Part shown: positions 42,344 to 51,803 of the stretch, piece after piece
Position numbering within the stretch: position 1 is the stretch's first letter
Layout: each line of letters starts with the position of its first letter
Origin: Sulfuritalea sp.
Lineage (GTDB): Bacteria; Pseudomonadota; Gammaproteobacteria; Burkholderiales; Rhodocyclaceae
Direction: 5' to 3'
Assembly (NCBI GenBank): GCA_030680805.1
Contig: JAUXUK010000003.1
Coordinates: forward strand, 1 to 64,000
Length of the DNA stretch: 64,000 nt
Position numbers and translations under genes: made by a program
The notes under the pieces: generated by a model
Database searches by the model: none
What the model was told of the DNA's origin: nothing
What the model saw: only the letters and a program-made list of their open reading frames with translations

Positions 42344-43322
42344 CGGCCGTCTCCGCCGCAGGCTTCCTGCCGAACTTCTGCGCCAGTCCTGCCATGCCTT
42401 GCGGCAGGTACAGCGCCACCAGCATGATGAACAGGCCCATGGCCAGTTGCCAATGCTTGGCCGAAGCGCCGAACCATGCCTGGTTGGACAACACTTCCTG
42501 CAGCAGCACGAAGGCAAAGGCGCCGATCACCGCACCGTGGAGCGTGCCCATGCCGCCCAGGATCACCATCATGAGCACGGCACCGGACTGGTGCCAGGAC
42601 AGGATTTCCGGATTGACAAAGCCGTACTGAACCGCCGCCAGGTAGCCGGCCACGCCCGCCAGGGCGCCGGAGAGTACGAAACTGGACAACTGGTAACGGA
42701 ACACCGGAAAGCCCAGCGCGCGCATGCGGTGTTCATTGACCTTGATGCCGACCAGGGCGCGGCCGAAAGTCGAACCGAGCACGCGGCGCAGCAACAGGTA
42801 GGTGGCCGCCATCAGTATCAGCGTCAGCCAGTAGAAGTTTTCCAGTTTCTCCAGATTGAGGACGTCGACATCGCCGAGTTTCATCGTCGGTTTGGCGTAG
42901 ATGTAGATGCCGTCCGAACCGCCGCCGAGCTTGGTGTCGTGGAAAATGAAGAACAGCATCTGGGCGAAGGCCAGCGTGACCATGATGAAGTAGATGCCGC
43001 GCGTGCGCAGCACCAGCATGCCGGTGATCAGCGCGAACAGCGCGCAGACGCCGATTGCCGCCGGCAGCGACCACCACAGGTTGACCACCTCGTACTTCGG
43101 CGCCATCAGCGCCAGCGCATAACCGGCCAGGCCGAAATAGGCGGCGTGGCCGAAGCTGACGAGCCCCGTGTAACCGACCAGCAGATCGAGGCTCATGGCG
43201 AAGATGGCCATGATCAGGACCTTGGTCAGCAACTGCATGTAAAAGGTGCTCTCGAGCAAGGGAAACAGCGCGAGCAGGCCGACCACCAGCCAGGGCAGGA
43301 AGTTGATCAGGCGGGAGTACAT
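42336..43322 (-). CDS. Branched-chain-type ABC permease (LivM-like)
   Basis: 328 residues from ATG 43322 (MYSRLINFLPWLVVGL). Eight to ten hydrophobic segments, including AYFGLAGYALALMAPKYE and FSLDLLVGYTGLVSFGHAAYF, the latter being the typical LivM signature. It forms the transmembrane pore with the LivH-like protein. One base separates it from livH. Confidence 0.93.
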   Translation of the reverse strand: MYSRLINFLPWLVVGLLALFPLLESTFYMQLLTKVLIMAIFAMSLDLLVGYTGLVSFGHAAYFGLAGYALALMAPKYEVVNLWWSLPAAIGVCALFALITGMLVLRTRGIYFIMVTLAFAQMLFFIFHDTKLGGGSDGIYIYAKPTMKLGDVDVLNLEKLENFYWLTLILMAATYLLLRRVLGSTFGRALVGIKVNEHRMRALGFPVFRYQLSSFVLSGALAGVAGYLAAVQYGFVNPEILSWHQSGAVLMMVILGGMGTLHGAVIGAFAFVLLQEVLSNQAWFGASAKHWQLAMGLFIMLVALYLPQGMAGLAQKFGRKPAAETADE

Positions 43323-43323
43323 T

Positions 43324-44190
43324 TCAGGTTTTCCCGAACAGGCCTTCCGGCCGCCAGACAAGCACGATCGCCATCAGCACATAGACGATCATCCCCGCCA
43401 CTTCCGGCACCAGCACCTGGCCGAAGGTCTCGGCCAGGCCGATGATCAGCGAGGCCGCCATGGCGCCCTTGACCGAGCCGATGCCGCCGATGACCACCAC
43501 CACGAAGCAGATGATCAGCACCTGGCCGCCCATGTTGGGAAACACCGAAGACAGCGGCGCATTGATCATGCCGGCGAAGGCAGCCAGTGCGATGCCGAGG
43601 GCGAAGACCAGCGTGTAGATCAGCTTGATGTCGATGCCCAGCGACTGCACCATTTCGCGATTGCTGGCACCGGCGCGGATCATCATGCCCAGCCTCGTCT
43701 TCTGGATCAGGAAGTAGAGTCCGGCCGCCAGCAACAGGCAGACGCCGGAGATGGCCAGGCGGTAGACCGGATAGGAAAGGTTGTCGGTCAGCGGAATCGA
43801 GGCGTTGAGCAAAGCGGGCACCGCGACGCCATGCACGTCATCGCCCCAGATCAGGCTGCGCAACTCTTCGAAAACCAGAATCAGGCCGTAGGTCAGCAGC
43901 ACCTGGTAGAGATGGTCGCGCTGATACAGATGGCGGAACAACAGGCGTTCGAGCGCCATGCCGAGGATCACGGTCAGCGGGATGGCCAGCAGGATGGCCG
44001 CCGTCAGGCTTCCGGTCAGGCTGGCCAGCGACCAGGCCAGATAGGCGCCAACCATGTAGAAGCTGCCGTGCGCCAGGTTGATGATGCCCATGATGCCGAA
44101 GATCAGCGTCAGGCCGCTGGCGACCAGGAACAGCAACAGGCCGTATTGCAGGCCGTTGAGCAACTGGATGAGGAAGAAGGCGAAATCCAT
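43324..44190 (-). CDS. Branched-chain-type ABC permease (LivH-like)
   Basis: 288 residues with about eight membrane segments; MDFAFFLIQLLNGLQYGLLLFLVASGLTLIFGIMGIINLAHG is the characteristic LivH start. Partner of the LivM-like permease. The upstream 230 bp to the binding-protein gene contains the dispersed element and a strong terminator, so transcript levels of the binding protein and permeases can differ. Confidence 0.93.
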   Translation of the reverse strand: MDFAFFLIQLLNGLQYGLLLFLVASGLTLIFGIMGIINLAHGSFYMVGAYLAWSLASLTGSLTAAILLAIPLTVILGMALERLLFRHLYQRDHLYQVLLTYGLILVFEELRSLIWGDDVHGVAVPALLNASIPLTDNLSYPVYRLAISGVCLLLAAGLYFLIQKTRLGMMIRAGASNREMVQSLGIDIKLIYTLVFALGIALAAFAGMINAPLSSVFPNMGGQVLIICFVVVVIGGIGSVKGAMAASLIIGLAETFGQVLVPEVAGMIVYVLMAIVLVWRPEGLFGKT

Positions 44191-44200
44191 CGGGCTTTCA

Positions 44201-44226
44201 AAAAGTCGGCGCTGGCGATACGGCGG
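44201..44226 (-). repeat. Dispersed 26-bp element, copy 4 (intergenic)
   Basis: The reverse strand reads CCGCCGTAT then CGCCAGCGCCGACTTTT. It lies 11 bp upstream of the LivH-like start, in opposite orientation to copies 1-3 relative to the map. Confidence 0.75.
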
Positions 44227-44232
44227 TCAGAA

Positions 44233-44269
44233 AACAAAAGGGGCGGCTTGGCGGGCCGCCCCTTTGTTT
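44233..44269 (-). terminator. Terminator/attenuator after the binding-protein gene
   Basis: AAAGGGGCGGC and GCCGCCCCTTT pair over 11 bp and are followed by TTTTGTTTT when read on the minus strand. Placed between the substrate-binding protein and the permeases, it would give excess binding protein. Confidence 0.8.
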
Positions 44270-44423
44270 GGAACGCTCAGAGGCAGTGAAGAAATCGTAG
44301 TGAGCGGGCCGCAGCGGGGTGCGGCCGGAGCACAGTTACCGGAACGTATGTCTTTATACGTGAGGATAGCGAGCACCGCCCAAGCCCCGATCCGGCACGC
44401 GCAGTAGATATATTCATTGCCTC

Positions 44424-45632
44424 TCAGGCCTTGCAGCCTCGCGCCGGATCGGCCAGGGCCTTCCAGGCGACGCCCATGTTCTTGTTTTCCTTGCCGACGA
44501 CCTTGCGCAGATACATGTCCTGCACCGGGTTGTGCGACTTGGACAAGGTCCAGGGACCGCGCGGGCTGTCGATCTTGGCCGACTCCATGGCCTTGATCAT
44601 GGCGGCCTTGTCGCCGACATTTCCCTTCACCGCGTCGAGGCCTGCGGCCAGCAACTGGCCGGCGTCATACCCCTGCACCGCATACACGTCCGGCTGCAGC
44701 TTGAAGGTCTTGGCATAGGCGAGGCGGAAGGCCTTGTCTTTCTTGGTGTCGAGGCCGTCTGCATAGTGCAGCGTGGTCTCCACGCCTTCGCCGGCATCGC
44801 CCACGGCATCCAGCACGCCATCGGTGAGGAAGCCCGAGCCATAGAGCGGAATCTTGCCCTTGAGGCCGGCCGCCTGATAGTCCTTGAGGAACTTGGCGGC
44901 GCCGCCGCCGGCGAAAAAGGCCACCACGGCATCCGGCTTGATGCTGGCGATCTCGGTCAACAGCGCCTGGAAATCCACCTGCGGGAAAGGCACATATAGT
45001 TCCTTGGTCAGCTTGCCGCCTTCCTTCTCGAAGCCTTCCTTGAAACCGGCCATCATCTGTTCGCCGGCGGCGTACTTCCAGGTGATGAATACGGCATTCT
45101 TGTGGCCCTTGGCCTTGAGCACCTTGCCGAGGGCATGCGTGGTCTGCCAGTTGGAGAAGGAGGTGCGGAAAATGTTCGGCGCGCACAATGCGCCGGTAAC
45201 TTCGTCGGCTCCGGCGTTCGGATTGATCCACAGCGTGCCCGACTCGCGGATCACTTTGGCCATGCCCATGGCGACGCCGGAATGCACGGTACCGACGACC
45301 ACATCAACCTTGTCGCGTTGCACCAGCTTGTTGGCGTTCTCGGGCGCCTTGGCGGGGTTCGATTCGTCATCCACCGTGAAGTACTCGATTTCCCGGCCGC
45401 CGAGCTTGCCGCCGCGCTCTTCGATCGCCAGCTTGAAACCGTTGGTGATGGCGACACCGAGTTGCGCGAAAGTTCCGGTATAGGGAAGCATCAGGCCGAT
45501 CTTCAGCTTGCCCTGCTGGGCAAGTGCCATGCCGGTCGGCAACAGCGTTCCGATGGCGGTCGCACCGGCAACGGCGGTGGTGCCTTTCAGGAATTCGCGG
45601 CGGTCATAGGGATTTTTCTGGTTCTTTTGCAT
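44424..45632 (-). CDS. ABC transporter substrate-binding protein (LivK-like), probable benzoate binder
   Basis: 402 residues. The N-terminus has a twin-arginine-like signal (YDRREFLKGTTAVAGATAIGTLLPTGMALA) followed by KLKIGLMLPYTGTFAQLG, the start of periplasmic branched-chain-type binding proteins. Members next to aromatic catabolic genes commonly bind benzoate or similar acids; I infer that here from position. Its terminator lies 150 bp downstream. Confidence 0.88.
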   Translation of the reverse strand: MQKNQKNPYDRREFLKGTTAVAGATAIGTLLPTGMALAQQGKLKIGLMLPYTGTFAQLGVAITNGFKLAIEERGGKLGGREIEYFTVDDESNPAKAPENANKLVQRDKVDVVVGTVHSGVAMGMAKVIRESGTLWINPNAGADEVTGALCAPNIFRTSFSNWQTTHALGKVLKAKGHKNAVFITWKYAAGEQMMAGFKEGFEKEGGKLTKELYVPFPQVDFQALLTEIASIKPDAVVAFFAGGGAAKFLKDYQAAGLKGKIPLYGSGFLTDGVLDAVGDAGEGVETTLHYADGLDTKKDKAFRLAYAKTFKLQPDVYAVQGYDAGQLLAAGLDAVKGNVGDKAAMIKAMESAKIDSPRGPWTLSKSHNPVQDMYLRKVVGKENKNMGVAWKALADPARGCKA

Positions 45633-45768
45633 GGTCTCGCTCCTCGCTTAAAACTGTCGGCCGGCGGGGCTTCGGGTTTGCCTCTGCCGTCAAAAATGAA
45701 GCCCAATCTCAACACTTCCCTGCCGGTGCGTCAAGCCAATTGATGCCTCGAGTCCCGCGCCCCGACTC

Positions 45769-47352
45769 TCAGCGCAGTTTGAAGCGCTGGATCTTGCCGG
45801 TGGCGGTCTTCGGCAATTCGGCGACGAATTCAAGCCAGCGCGGGTACTTGTAGGGGGCCAGCTTTTCCTTGACGTGCTGTTTGAGCAAATCCGCCAGCGC
45901 ATCGGAGGGCTGGATGCCGGCCTTGAGCACCACATAGGCTTTGGGCTTGACCAGTTGATCCGTGTCGGCATGCGCCACCACGGCCGCCTCCAGCACCGAT
46001 TCATGCGTCATCAATGCGCCTTCCACCTCGAAGGGCGAGACGTAGATTCCGCCCACTTTCAGCATGTCGTCGGAACGGCCGCAATACTGGAAGTAGCCAT
46101 CGGCGGATTCGATGTACTTGTCGCCGCTGCGCGTCCACTCGCCCATGAAGGTGTGGCGCGATTTCTCGCGGCTGTTCCAGTACATGACGGCCGCACTCGG
46201 GCCATTGATCTGCAGTTCACCGATTTCACCGGGCGGCACCGGATTGCCATCTTCCCCGATCAAGCGCACCGCATAACCCGGGACCGGTTTTCCGGTGGTG
46301 CCGTAGCGCACTTCACCGCGCCGGTTGGAAAGAAAGATGTGCAGCATTTCGGTCGAGCCGATGCCGTCGAGGATCTCGACGCCGAGCGTTTCAGTCCAGC
46401 GCCGACCGATGTCCGCCGGCAGTGCTTCTCCGGCGGATGTACACACGCGAAGGGGCGGGATCTCGCCGCGTTTGAGCATGTCCGGACTGGCAAGCAGCGC
46501 CGCATAGAGCGTCGGTACGCCATAGAAGATCGTCGGCCGGTGCTCGCGCAGGCGCTGAAAAACCGCCTGCGGCGTCGGCCGCTCGGCCATCAGTACCGTG
46601 GTCGCGCCTACCGACAGTGGAAACGTGAGCCCGTTGCCGAGGCCGTAGGCAAAGAACAGCTTGGCCGCGGAGAACACCAGGTCGTCCTCGCGAATGCCGA
46701 GGATCGCCTTGCCGTAGAGTTCGGCGGTCTGGATCAGGTGCGAATGCAGATGCACGGTGCCTTTCGGCGTGCCGGTCGATCCCGAGGAATACAGCCAGAA
46801 GCAGAAGTCGTCGCAGGTGGTCGGCGCGGGATCAAAGTAGGGACTGACGCCTTTCATCAGGTCGCCGAGGCACGGGTAGCCCTTGCCGTCCTTGCCGGAA
46901 ATGATGACGTGCTTGAGCGTGTGGTGGTGCTTGCCGACGATGGGCGCGAACTGGGGCCATAGCGCCTCCGAAACAACCAGCGCCCTGGCCCGCGAATCGC
47001 CCAGCATGAAGTCGTAGTCGGCGGTCGTCAACAGCGTATTGGCGGCGATCGGGACGATGCCGGCCTGGATGCTGCCGAGAAACGCCGAGGGGAAATCGAT
47101 GGTGTCGAGCAGGCAGAGCATCACCCGGTCTTCCGCTTCGAGGCCGATGCCGGCCAGCACGTTGCCGAAGCGGTTCACCCGCTCGGCGAGGTCGCCGTAG
47201 GAATAGCTGCCGTGATCGTCGATGTAGGCGATCTTGCCCGATCGTCCGGCCTGCAGATTTCTCTGGATCAGATCCCATGCCGCGTTGTACTGGCGTGGAA
47301 TCGATACTCGCGGTGGCGATGTACCGTGATCGGCAGTGCTCAGTTCTGGCAT
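45769..47352 (-). CDS. bzdA: Benzoate-CoA ligase
   Basis: 527 residues, the first step of both anaerobic and box pathways: benzoate + CoA + ATP to benzoyl-CoA. Adenylate-forming motifs YSSGSTGTPKGTVH, GEALPADIG, and the C-terminal hinge/lysine KTATGKIQRFKL are complete. The long N-terminal lead (ARQYNAAWDLIQRNL...IAYIDDHGSYSYGDL) matches benzoate- rather than phenylacetate-CoA ligases. It is preceded by gcdH on the same strand and followed by the importer genes, so uptake and activation are linked. Confidence 0.93.
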   Translation of the reverse strand: MPELSTADHGTSPPRVSIPRQYNAAWDLIQRNLQAGRSGKIAYIDDHGSYSYGDLAERVNRFGNVLAGIGLEAEDRVMLCLLDTIDFPSAFLGSIQAGIVPIAANTLLTTADYDFMLGDSRARALVVSEALWPQFAPIVGKHHHTLKHVIISGKDGKGYPCLGDLMKGVSPYFDPAPTTCDDFCFWLYSSGSTGTPKGTVHLHSHLIQTAELYGKAILGIREDDLVFSAAKLFFAYGLGNGLTFPLSVGATTVLMAERPTPQAVFQRLREHRPTIFYGVPTLYAALLASPDMLKRGEIPPLRVCTSAGEALPADIGRRWTETLGVEILDGIGSTEMLHIFLSNRRGEVRYGTTGKPVPGYAVRLIGEDGNPVPPGEIGELQINGPSAAVMYWNSREKSRHTFMGEWTRSGDKYIESADGYFQYCGRSDDMLKVGGIYVSPFEVEGALMTHESVLEAAVVAHADTDQLVKPKAYVVLKAGIQPSDALADLLKQHVKEKLAPYKYPRWLEFVAELPKTATGKIQRFKLR

Positions 47353-47422
47353 GGTGCTCTCCTCCTCCGCTCTGTGGCGGGTGACTCAAAAGCGCCGTAA
47401 CTATCGGCAATGTTGTTCGCTG

Positions 47423-48610
47423 CTAGACGCTGAAAGCCTGAATCCCCGTCTGTGCGCGCCCGAGGATCAGCGCATGAATGTCGTGCGTGCCTTCGTAGGT
47501 GTTGACCACTTCCAGATTCACCACGTGGCGGATCACACCGAACTCGTCGGAAATGCCGTTGCCGCCGAGCATGTCACGCGCCATGCGGGCAATCTCCAGC
47601 GATTTGCCGCAGGAATTGCGCTTCATGATCGAGGTGATCTCGACCGCGGCCGTGCCCTCATCCTTCATACGACCGAGGCGCAGGCAACCTTGCAGGGCCA
47701 TGGTGATCTCGGTCTGCATGTTGGCCAGCTTCAACTGGATCAGTTGGTTGGCAGCCAGCGGACGGCCGAACTGCTTGCGATCGAGCGTGTATTGGCGCGC
47801 CGCATGCCAGCAGTATTCGGCGGCGCCCAGCGCACCCCAGGCGATGCCGTAGCGCGCCGAATTGAGGCAGGTGAACGGGCCCTTGAGACCACGCACATCG
47901 GGAAAAGCATTCTCTTCCGGGCAGAACACCTCGTCCATCACGATCTCGCCGGTAATCGAGGCGCGCAGGCCCACCTTGCCGTGGATCGCCGGCGCGGAGA
48001 GTCCCTTCCAGCCCTTTTCCAGCACGAAGCCGCGAATCTGGCCGCCGTCGTCCTTGGCCCAGACGACGAAGACGTCGGCGATCGGGCTGTTGGTAATCCA
48101 CATCTTGGAACCCGAGATGCTGTAGCCGCCATCGACCGCGCGAGCGCGGGTGATCATGCTGCCGGGGTCGGAACCGTGATTCGGTTCGGTCAGGCCGAAG
48201 CAGCCGATCAACTCGCCCGTCGCCAGCTTGGGCAAATATTTCTTGCGCGTGGCTTCGTTGCCGAACTCGTAGATCGGAACCATGACCAGCGAGCTTTGCA
48301 CGCTCATCATCGAGCGGTAACCGGAATCGACGCGCTCCACTTCCCGCGCGGCCAGGCCGTAGCAGACGTAGTTCATGCCGGCGCCGCCATATTCCTCGGG
48401 AATGGTGGTGCCGAGCAGGCCGAGTTCGCCCATTTCGCGGAAGATCGCCGGGTCGGTCTTTTCGTGGCGGAAGGCTTCGAGTACGCGCGGCGCCAGCTTG
48501 TCCTGTGCATAGGCGGCTGCCGTGTCGCGCACCATGCGCTCGTCTTCCGTCAGTTGCTGATCCATCAGCAACGGGTCTTCCCAGTTGAATCTCGGTTGGC
48601 TGCTCATCAA
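47423..48610 (-). CDS. gcdH: Glutaryl-CoA dehydrogenase
   Basis: 395 residues, acyl-CoA dehydrogenase that oxidises and decarboxylates glutaryl-CoA to crotonyl-CoA. [15 protein letters not shown] binds flavin, and [15 protein letters not shown] near the C-terminus carries the catalytic Glu and the flavin-stacking region. Anaerobic benzoyl-CoA breakdown yields 3-hydroxypimelyl-CoA and then glutaryl-CoA, so this enzyme completes the pathway from inside the operon. It is 10 bp downstream of bzdZ. Confidence 0.94.
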   Translation of the reverse strand: MMSSQPRFNWEDPLLMDQQLTEDERMVRDTAAAYAQDKLAPRVLEAFRHEKTDPAIFREMGELGLLGTTIPEEYGGAGMNYVCYGLAAREVERVDSGYRSMMSVQSSLVMVPIYEFGNEATRKKYLPKLATGELIGCFGLTEPNHGSDPGSMITRARAVDGGYSISGSKMWITNSPIADVFVVWAKDDGGQIRGFVLEKGWKGLSAPAIHGKVGLRASITGEIVMDEVFCPEENAFPDVRGLKGPFTCLNSARYGIAWGALGAAEYCWHAARQYTLDRKQFGRPLAANQLIQLKLANMQTEITMALQGCLRLGRMKDEGTAAVEITSIMKRNSCGKSLEIARMARDMLGGNGISDEFGVIRHVVNLEVVNTYEGTHDIHALILGRAQTGIQAFSV

Positions 48611-48620
48611 AACTCCAGTA

Positions 48621-49367
48621 TCAATGTATGGTCATGCCGCCGTCGGCGGCGAGAATCTGTCCTGTTACGTAGGCCGATGCGTCCGATGCAAAGAAAAGGA
48701 ACACCGGCGCGATTTCCTCGGGTTCCGCCCAGCGTCCCAGCGGAATGCGGTCGAGGTACTTGTCCTTGAATTTCTCGTCGGTGCGGATCACTTCGGTCAT
48801 CGGCGTCGCGGCACCCGGAGCGATGGCATTGGCGGTGATGTTATAGCGCGCCAGTTCCTTCGCCGTACTTTTGGTCATGCCCAGAATGCCGGCTTTCGCC
48901 GCACTGTAGTTTATCTGACCAATCGTGCCGAGAACGCCCGCTGCCGAGGTTACGTAGATGATGCGGCCGTACTTCCTCTCGATCATGCCGCCGACCACCG
49001 CCTGCAGGCAATTGAAGGCGCCGGTCAGATGCACGCCGATTACCTGCTGCCACTGCTCGATGGTCATCTTGTTGAGCATCGCGGTGCGCGTGATGCCGGC
49101 ATTATTCACCAGGATGTCGATACGCCCCCAGGCGGCGTTGACCCTGGCCGCCATGGCCTCGACCTGTTCGCGATTGGAAACGTCGCAAGTGACGCCAATC
49201 GCCGTACCGCCAGCGCCGACTATTGCTGCGGCGACCTTCTTCGCGGCCTCGCCGTTCATGTCCACCACCGCGACCCGGGCCCCCTCGCGGGCATAGGACT
49301 GCGCCACGGAGGCGCCGATGCCCTGCCCGGCCCCCGTGACGATCGCGACTCTATCCTTGAGTTGCAT
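48621..49367 (-). CDS. bzdZ: Short-chain 3-hydroxyacyl-CoA dehydrogenase BzdZ
   Basis: 248 residues from ATG 49367 ([20 protein letters not shown]). NAD motif [12 protein letters not shown], catalytic Ser (TSAAG) and YSAAK are all present. In the Azoarcus-type operon BzdZ is placed with 3-hydroxypimelyl-CoA oxidation, one step after ring opening. A degenerate copy of the dispersed element lies in frame in the linker (IVGAGGTAI). The longer ORF-track start reads into bzdY. Confidence 0.9.
   Translation of the reverse strand: MQLKDRVAIVTGAGQGIGASVAQSYAREGARVAVVDMNGEAAKKVAAAIVGAGGTAIGVTCDVSNREQVEAMAARVNAAWGRIDILVNNAGITRTAMLNKMTIEQWQQVIGVHLTGAFNCLQAVVGGMIERKYGRIIYVTSAAGVLGTIGQINYSAAKAGILGMTKSTAKELARYNITANAIAPGAATPMTEVIRTDEKFKDKYLDRIPLGRWAEPEEIAPVFLFFASDASAYVTGQILAADGGMTIH
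49199..49224 (+). repeat. Dispersed 26-bp element, degenerate copy inside bzdZ
   Basis: TCGCCGTAC then CGCCAGCGCCGACTATT. Coding strand reads IVGAGGTAI of BzdZ. Because SDR proteins often have AAAGGKA-like sequence here, chance similarity is possible. Confidence 0.4.
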
Positions 49368-49371
49368 CAGC

Positions 49372-50502
49372 TCAGCCCTTGGGCTTGGCCAGCACCTGCT
49401 CGGCGAACTTGTCGTCGAACAACGCGCCTTCCGCCACCAGCTGGCGGAAGCGGACGAAGTCGATGACGTCCTTGCCGGTGACCTTTTTCGCATCGAAGGC
49501 GTTGAAGCCGAGCCAGGCTTCGTGGTTCATGTTGGCGGCGAGCCAATGGCGGTTCGGCAGCTTCATCTGGTCCCAGAAGAACTTCTTCTTGCCGCGGATG
49601 CCGTCGATCGAGTTGATCAGGCAGTTGGGGAACAGGTTGGCGAATTTCCACACCAGTCGATTGACTTCGGCGTCGAGCAGTTCGAAATCGGTCTTGCATT
49701 CCGCGATCAGCGCCTTGGCGGCAGCGATCTTGTCGCCGGCCACGGCTTCGCCATAAACGATCTCGCCGTCATCGACGAAGGTATCGGTGCGCACCAGCGG
49801 GTTGCGTACCCACTGGCCGTCCTTCTTCAGCACCGGCACCACCTTGGTGACGAGGCCCTTGGACTTCATCTTGTAGGCGCTCCACGTTTCGCAGGAGATG
49901 CAGTTGTACATCGCATCTTCCATCGACAGGAACCAGGGCAGGAAGTCGGTCGAACCGCCGACCGGCGCCGAGCCATGCTTGGGACCGGCCTGGCCGTAGA
50001 CCGCGAGGTCGGACGACACCGTGATGTCCGTCGCCATGCCGATTTCCTGGCCGCCCGCGACGCGCATGCCATTGACGCGACAGATGACCGGCTTTTTGCA
50101 GTTGAGGATGCCGTCGACCATGGTGTTGAAGAGGTCCATGTACTCGCCATATTCGTTCGGGCGCTTGGAATAGTAGGAGGAATATTCGGCCGTGTTGCCG
50201 CCGGTGCAGAAGGCCTTGTCGCCAACGGCGGTGAACACCGCGGCGACGATCTTGCGGTCGCTCGACGCGCGCTGGAAGCCGGCAATGACGCCCTTGACCA
50301 TGTCCGTGGTGTAAGAGTTGTACTGGCTCGGGTTGTTGAGCCAGATCCAGGCGGAGAACAAGCCCGGCACCGCGGCGCCTTTGTCGTCCAGCACCGGACG
50401 TTCCTCGTAGATCACCGTCGGCGCTTCGGTGCCAAAGTGGGAGTTGTCGATGAGTTGGTGATCCTTGAGGTCGTTTTCCCTGCGTAGCCATTCCAGTGCC
50501 AT
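49372..50502 (-). CDS. bzdY: 6-oxocyclohex-1-ene-1-carbonyl-CoA hydrolase (ring opening)
   Basis: 376 residues, crotonase superfamily enzyme (Oah) that adds two waters and cleaves the alicyclic ring to 3-hydroxypimelyl-CoA. FCTGGNTAEYSSYYSKRPNEYG and GMRVAGGQEIGMATDITVSSDLAVYGQAGPKHGSAPVGGSTD are typical of BzdY/Oah and quite different from simple hydratases. It is separated from bzdZ by 4 bp and follows bzdX by about 50 bp. Confidence 0.95.
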   Translation of the reverse strand: MALEWLRRENDLKDHQLIDNSHFGTEAPTVIYEERPVLDDKGAAVPGLFSAWIWLNNPSQYNSYTTDMVKGVIAGFQRASSDRKIVAAVFTAVGDKAFCTGGNTAEYSSYYSKRPNEYGEYMDLFNTMVDGILNCKKPVICRVNGMRVAGGQEIGMATDITVSSDLAVYGQAGPKHGSAPVGGSTDFLPWFLSMEDAMYNCISCETWSAYKMKSKGLVTKVVPVLKKDGQWVRNPLVRTDTFVDDGEIVYGEAVAGDKIAAAKALIAECKTDFELLDAEVNRLVWKFANLFPNCLINSIDGIRGKKKFFWDQMKLPNRHWLAANMNHEAWLGFNAFDAKKVTGKDVIDFVRFRQLVAEGALFDDKFAEQVLAKPKG

Positions 50503-50556
50503 GTCATTTCTCCTGATTGAATTCGGTGGGTCGTTCGTCTGTCGTCAAAATCTGTT

Positions 50557-51624
50557 TCAGAAATCCGGGGTCAAAATCACGCGTCGCTTGAGCTTGCCGT
50601 GATGCGCTTCGTCGAAGACCTGTTCGATCTGGCTCATGGGCCGCGTCTCGACAAAGGGTCCGAGTGCGATCCGGCCGTCGACGCACATCTCCAGCACCTT
50701 CGGATAGTACTCGGGCAGGCAACCCCAGGTGCCGATCAGTTCGGCATCAAAGGCCATCAGCCTGGACAGCATGTAGGACGTCTCGTCGCTGCCGTAGCCC
50801 ACCACCACCAGCATGCCGGTGAATGACAGCAGCGAAAGGGCGAGTTCCTGGCCGGGCTTGCTGCCGGTGACCTCGAAGATCTTCCAGCCGTAGTTGGACG
50901 GCACGCCTTTCTCCTTGCAAAAGCCCTTGAACAGCTCCTTGACGTCCTTGGCGCTCTTGTCCCGCGGATCGATGGTGAAATCGGCGCCGTAGCCCTTCAT
51001 GACTTCGAGCTTTTCGGCATTGATGTCGATACCGATCACCGCCGCGGCGCCCAGGCCCTTCGCCATCTGGGTCATGAAGCTGCCGACACCGCCGCCCGCA
51101 CCGATGATGATGACGCGATCTCCCGCCTGCAACCTGGCGCGCATCGCCGCCTGATACGGCGTGGTGACTGCATCCGCAATGACCGACAGATGCTCGAGTG
51201 GAATCTTGCCTCGATTGCCGACGATGCACAGATCCTCGGCCGGCACCGGAATATGGCTGGAGTAACCGCCGTAAATGCCCATTGAATTGCCCGGCATCTT
51301 CTGCGCGAGGCAACGGTTGCCGCGCCCCGTCTTGCATAGCTCGCATTTGTTGCACGGCAGGACCGCCGGGATGATGACTTCCTTGCCCAGCACCCGCGCA
51401 TCGCCCGCCACCACCACGCCGGAGACCTCATGGCCAAGCGACAGGGGAGGCTTCTGCACCGTCGGCACGCCCATGTAGAAATACGACAGATCGGTGTGGC
51501 AGACGCCACAGCCGGCGATCTTCACCAGCGCCTCGCCGGCGGCCAGGGCAGGCGTCGGAATGCGGGTCTTCAGCAGCTTGCCCGGCTCTGTCATCTGCCA
51601 GGTATCGATGAATTCAGGAATCAC
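50557..51624 (-). CDS. bzdX: 6-hydroxycyclohex-1-ene-1-carbonyl-CoA dehydrogenase
   Basis: 355 residues, zinc alcohol dehydrogenase family (Had). GCGVCHTDLSYF holds the catalytic zinc Cys, CNKCELCKTGRGNRC the structural zinc, and GAGGGVGSFMTQMAKGLGA the NAD site. It oxidises the 6-hydroxy group made by BzdW to the ketone used by BzdY. An intergenic 179 bp with a C/G hairpin separates it from bzdW. Confidence 0.94.
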   Translation of the reverse strand: MIPEFIDTWQMTEPGKLLKTRIPTPALAAGEALVKIAGCGVCHTDLSYFYMGVPTVQKPPLSLGHEVSGVVVAGDARVLGKEVIIPAVLPCNKCELCKTGRGNRCLAQKMPGNSMGIYGGYSSHIPVPAEDLCIVGNRGKIPLEHLSVIADAVTTPYQAAMRARLQAGDRVIIIGAGGGVGSFMTQMAKGLGAAAVIGIDINAEKLEVMKGYGADFTIDPRDKSAKDVKELFKGFCKEKGVPSNYGWKIFEVTGSKPGQELALSLLSFTGMLVVVGYGSDETSYMLSRLMAFDAELIGTWGCLPEYYPKVLEMCVDGRIALGPFVETRPMSQIEQVFDEAHHGKLKRRVILTPDF

Positions 51625-51705
51625 TTTTGTCTCCGCAAGTTGTTAACGTGAAATAACTCGTTCGGAGCGACTGGTGATAGTCGAGCTAAGCGAGCCGATC
51701 AGTAG

Positions 51706-51721
51706 CCCCCCGCGAGGGGGG
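51706..51721. repeat. CCCCCC-GCGA-GGGGGG hairpin between bzdW and bzdX
   Basis: Six-base stem with a GCGA loop in the longest gap of the operon, followed by a G-rich run. It resembles the palindrome at 25207. It could stall or protect the transcript; no T-run is present. Confidence 0.5.
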
Positions 51722-51803
51722 ATGGGGGGGCGGGCCATCAATTTGCCTTTCGCGTGTTTCATCTTCTGTGGGCGGAGCTTGCTGCCATGAGCGTTAGTCT
51801 CGT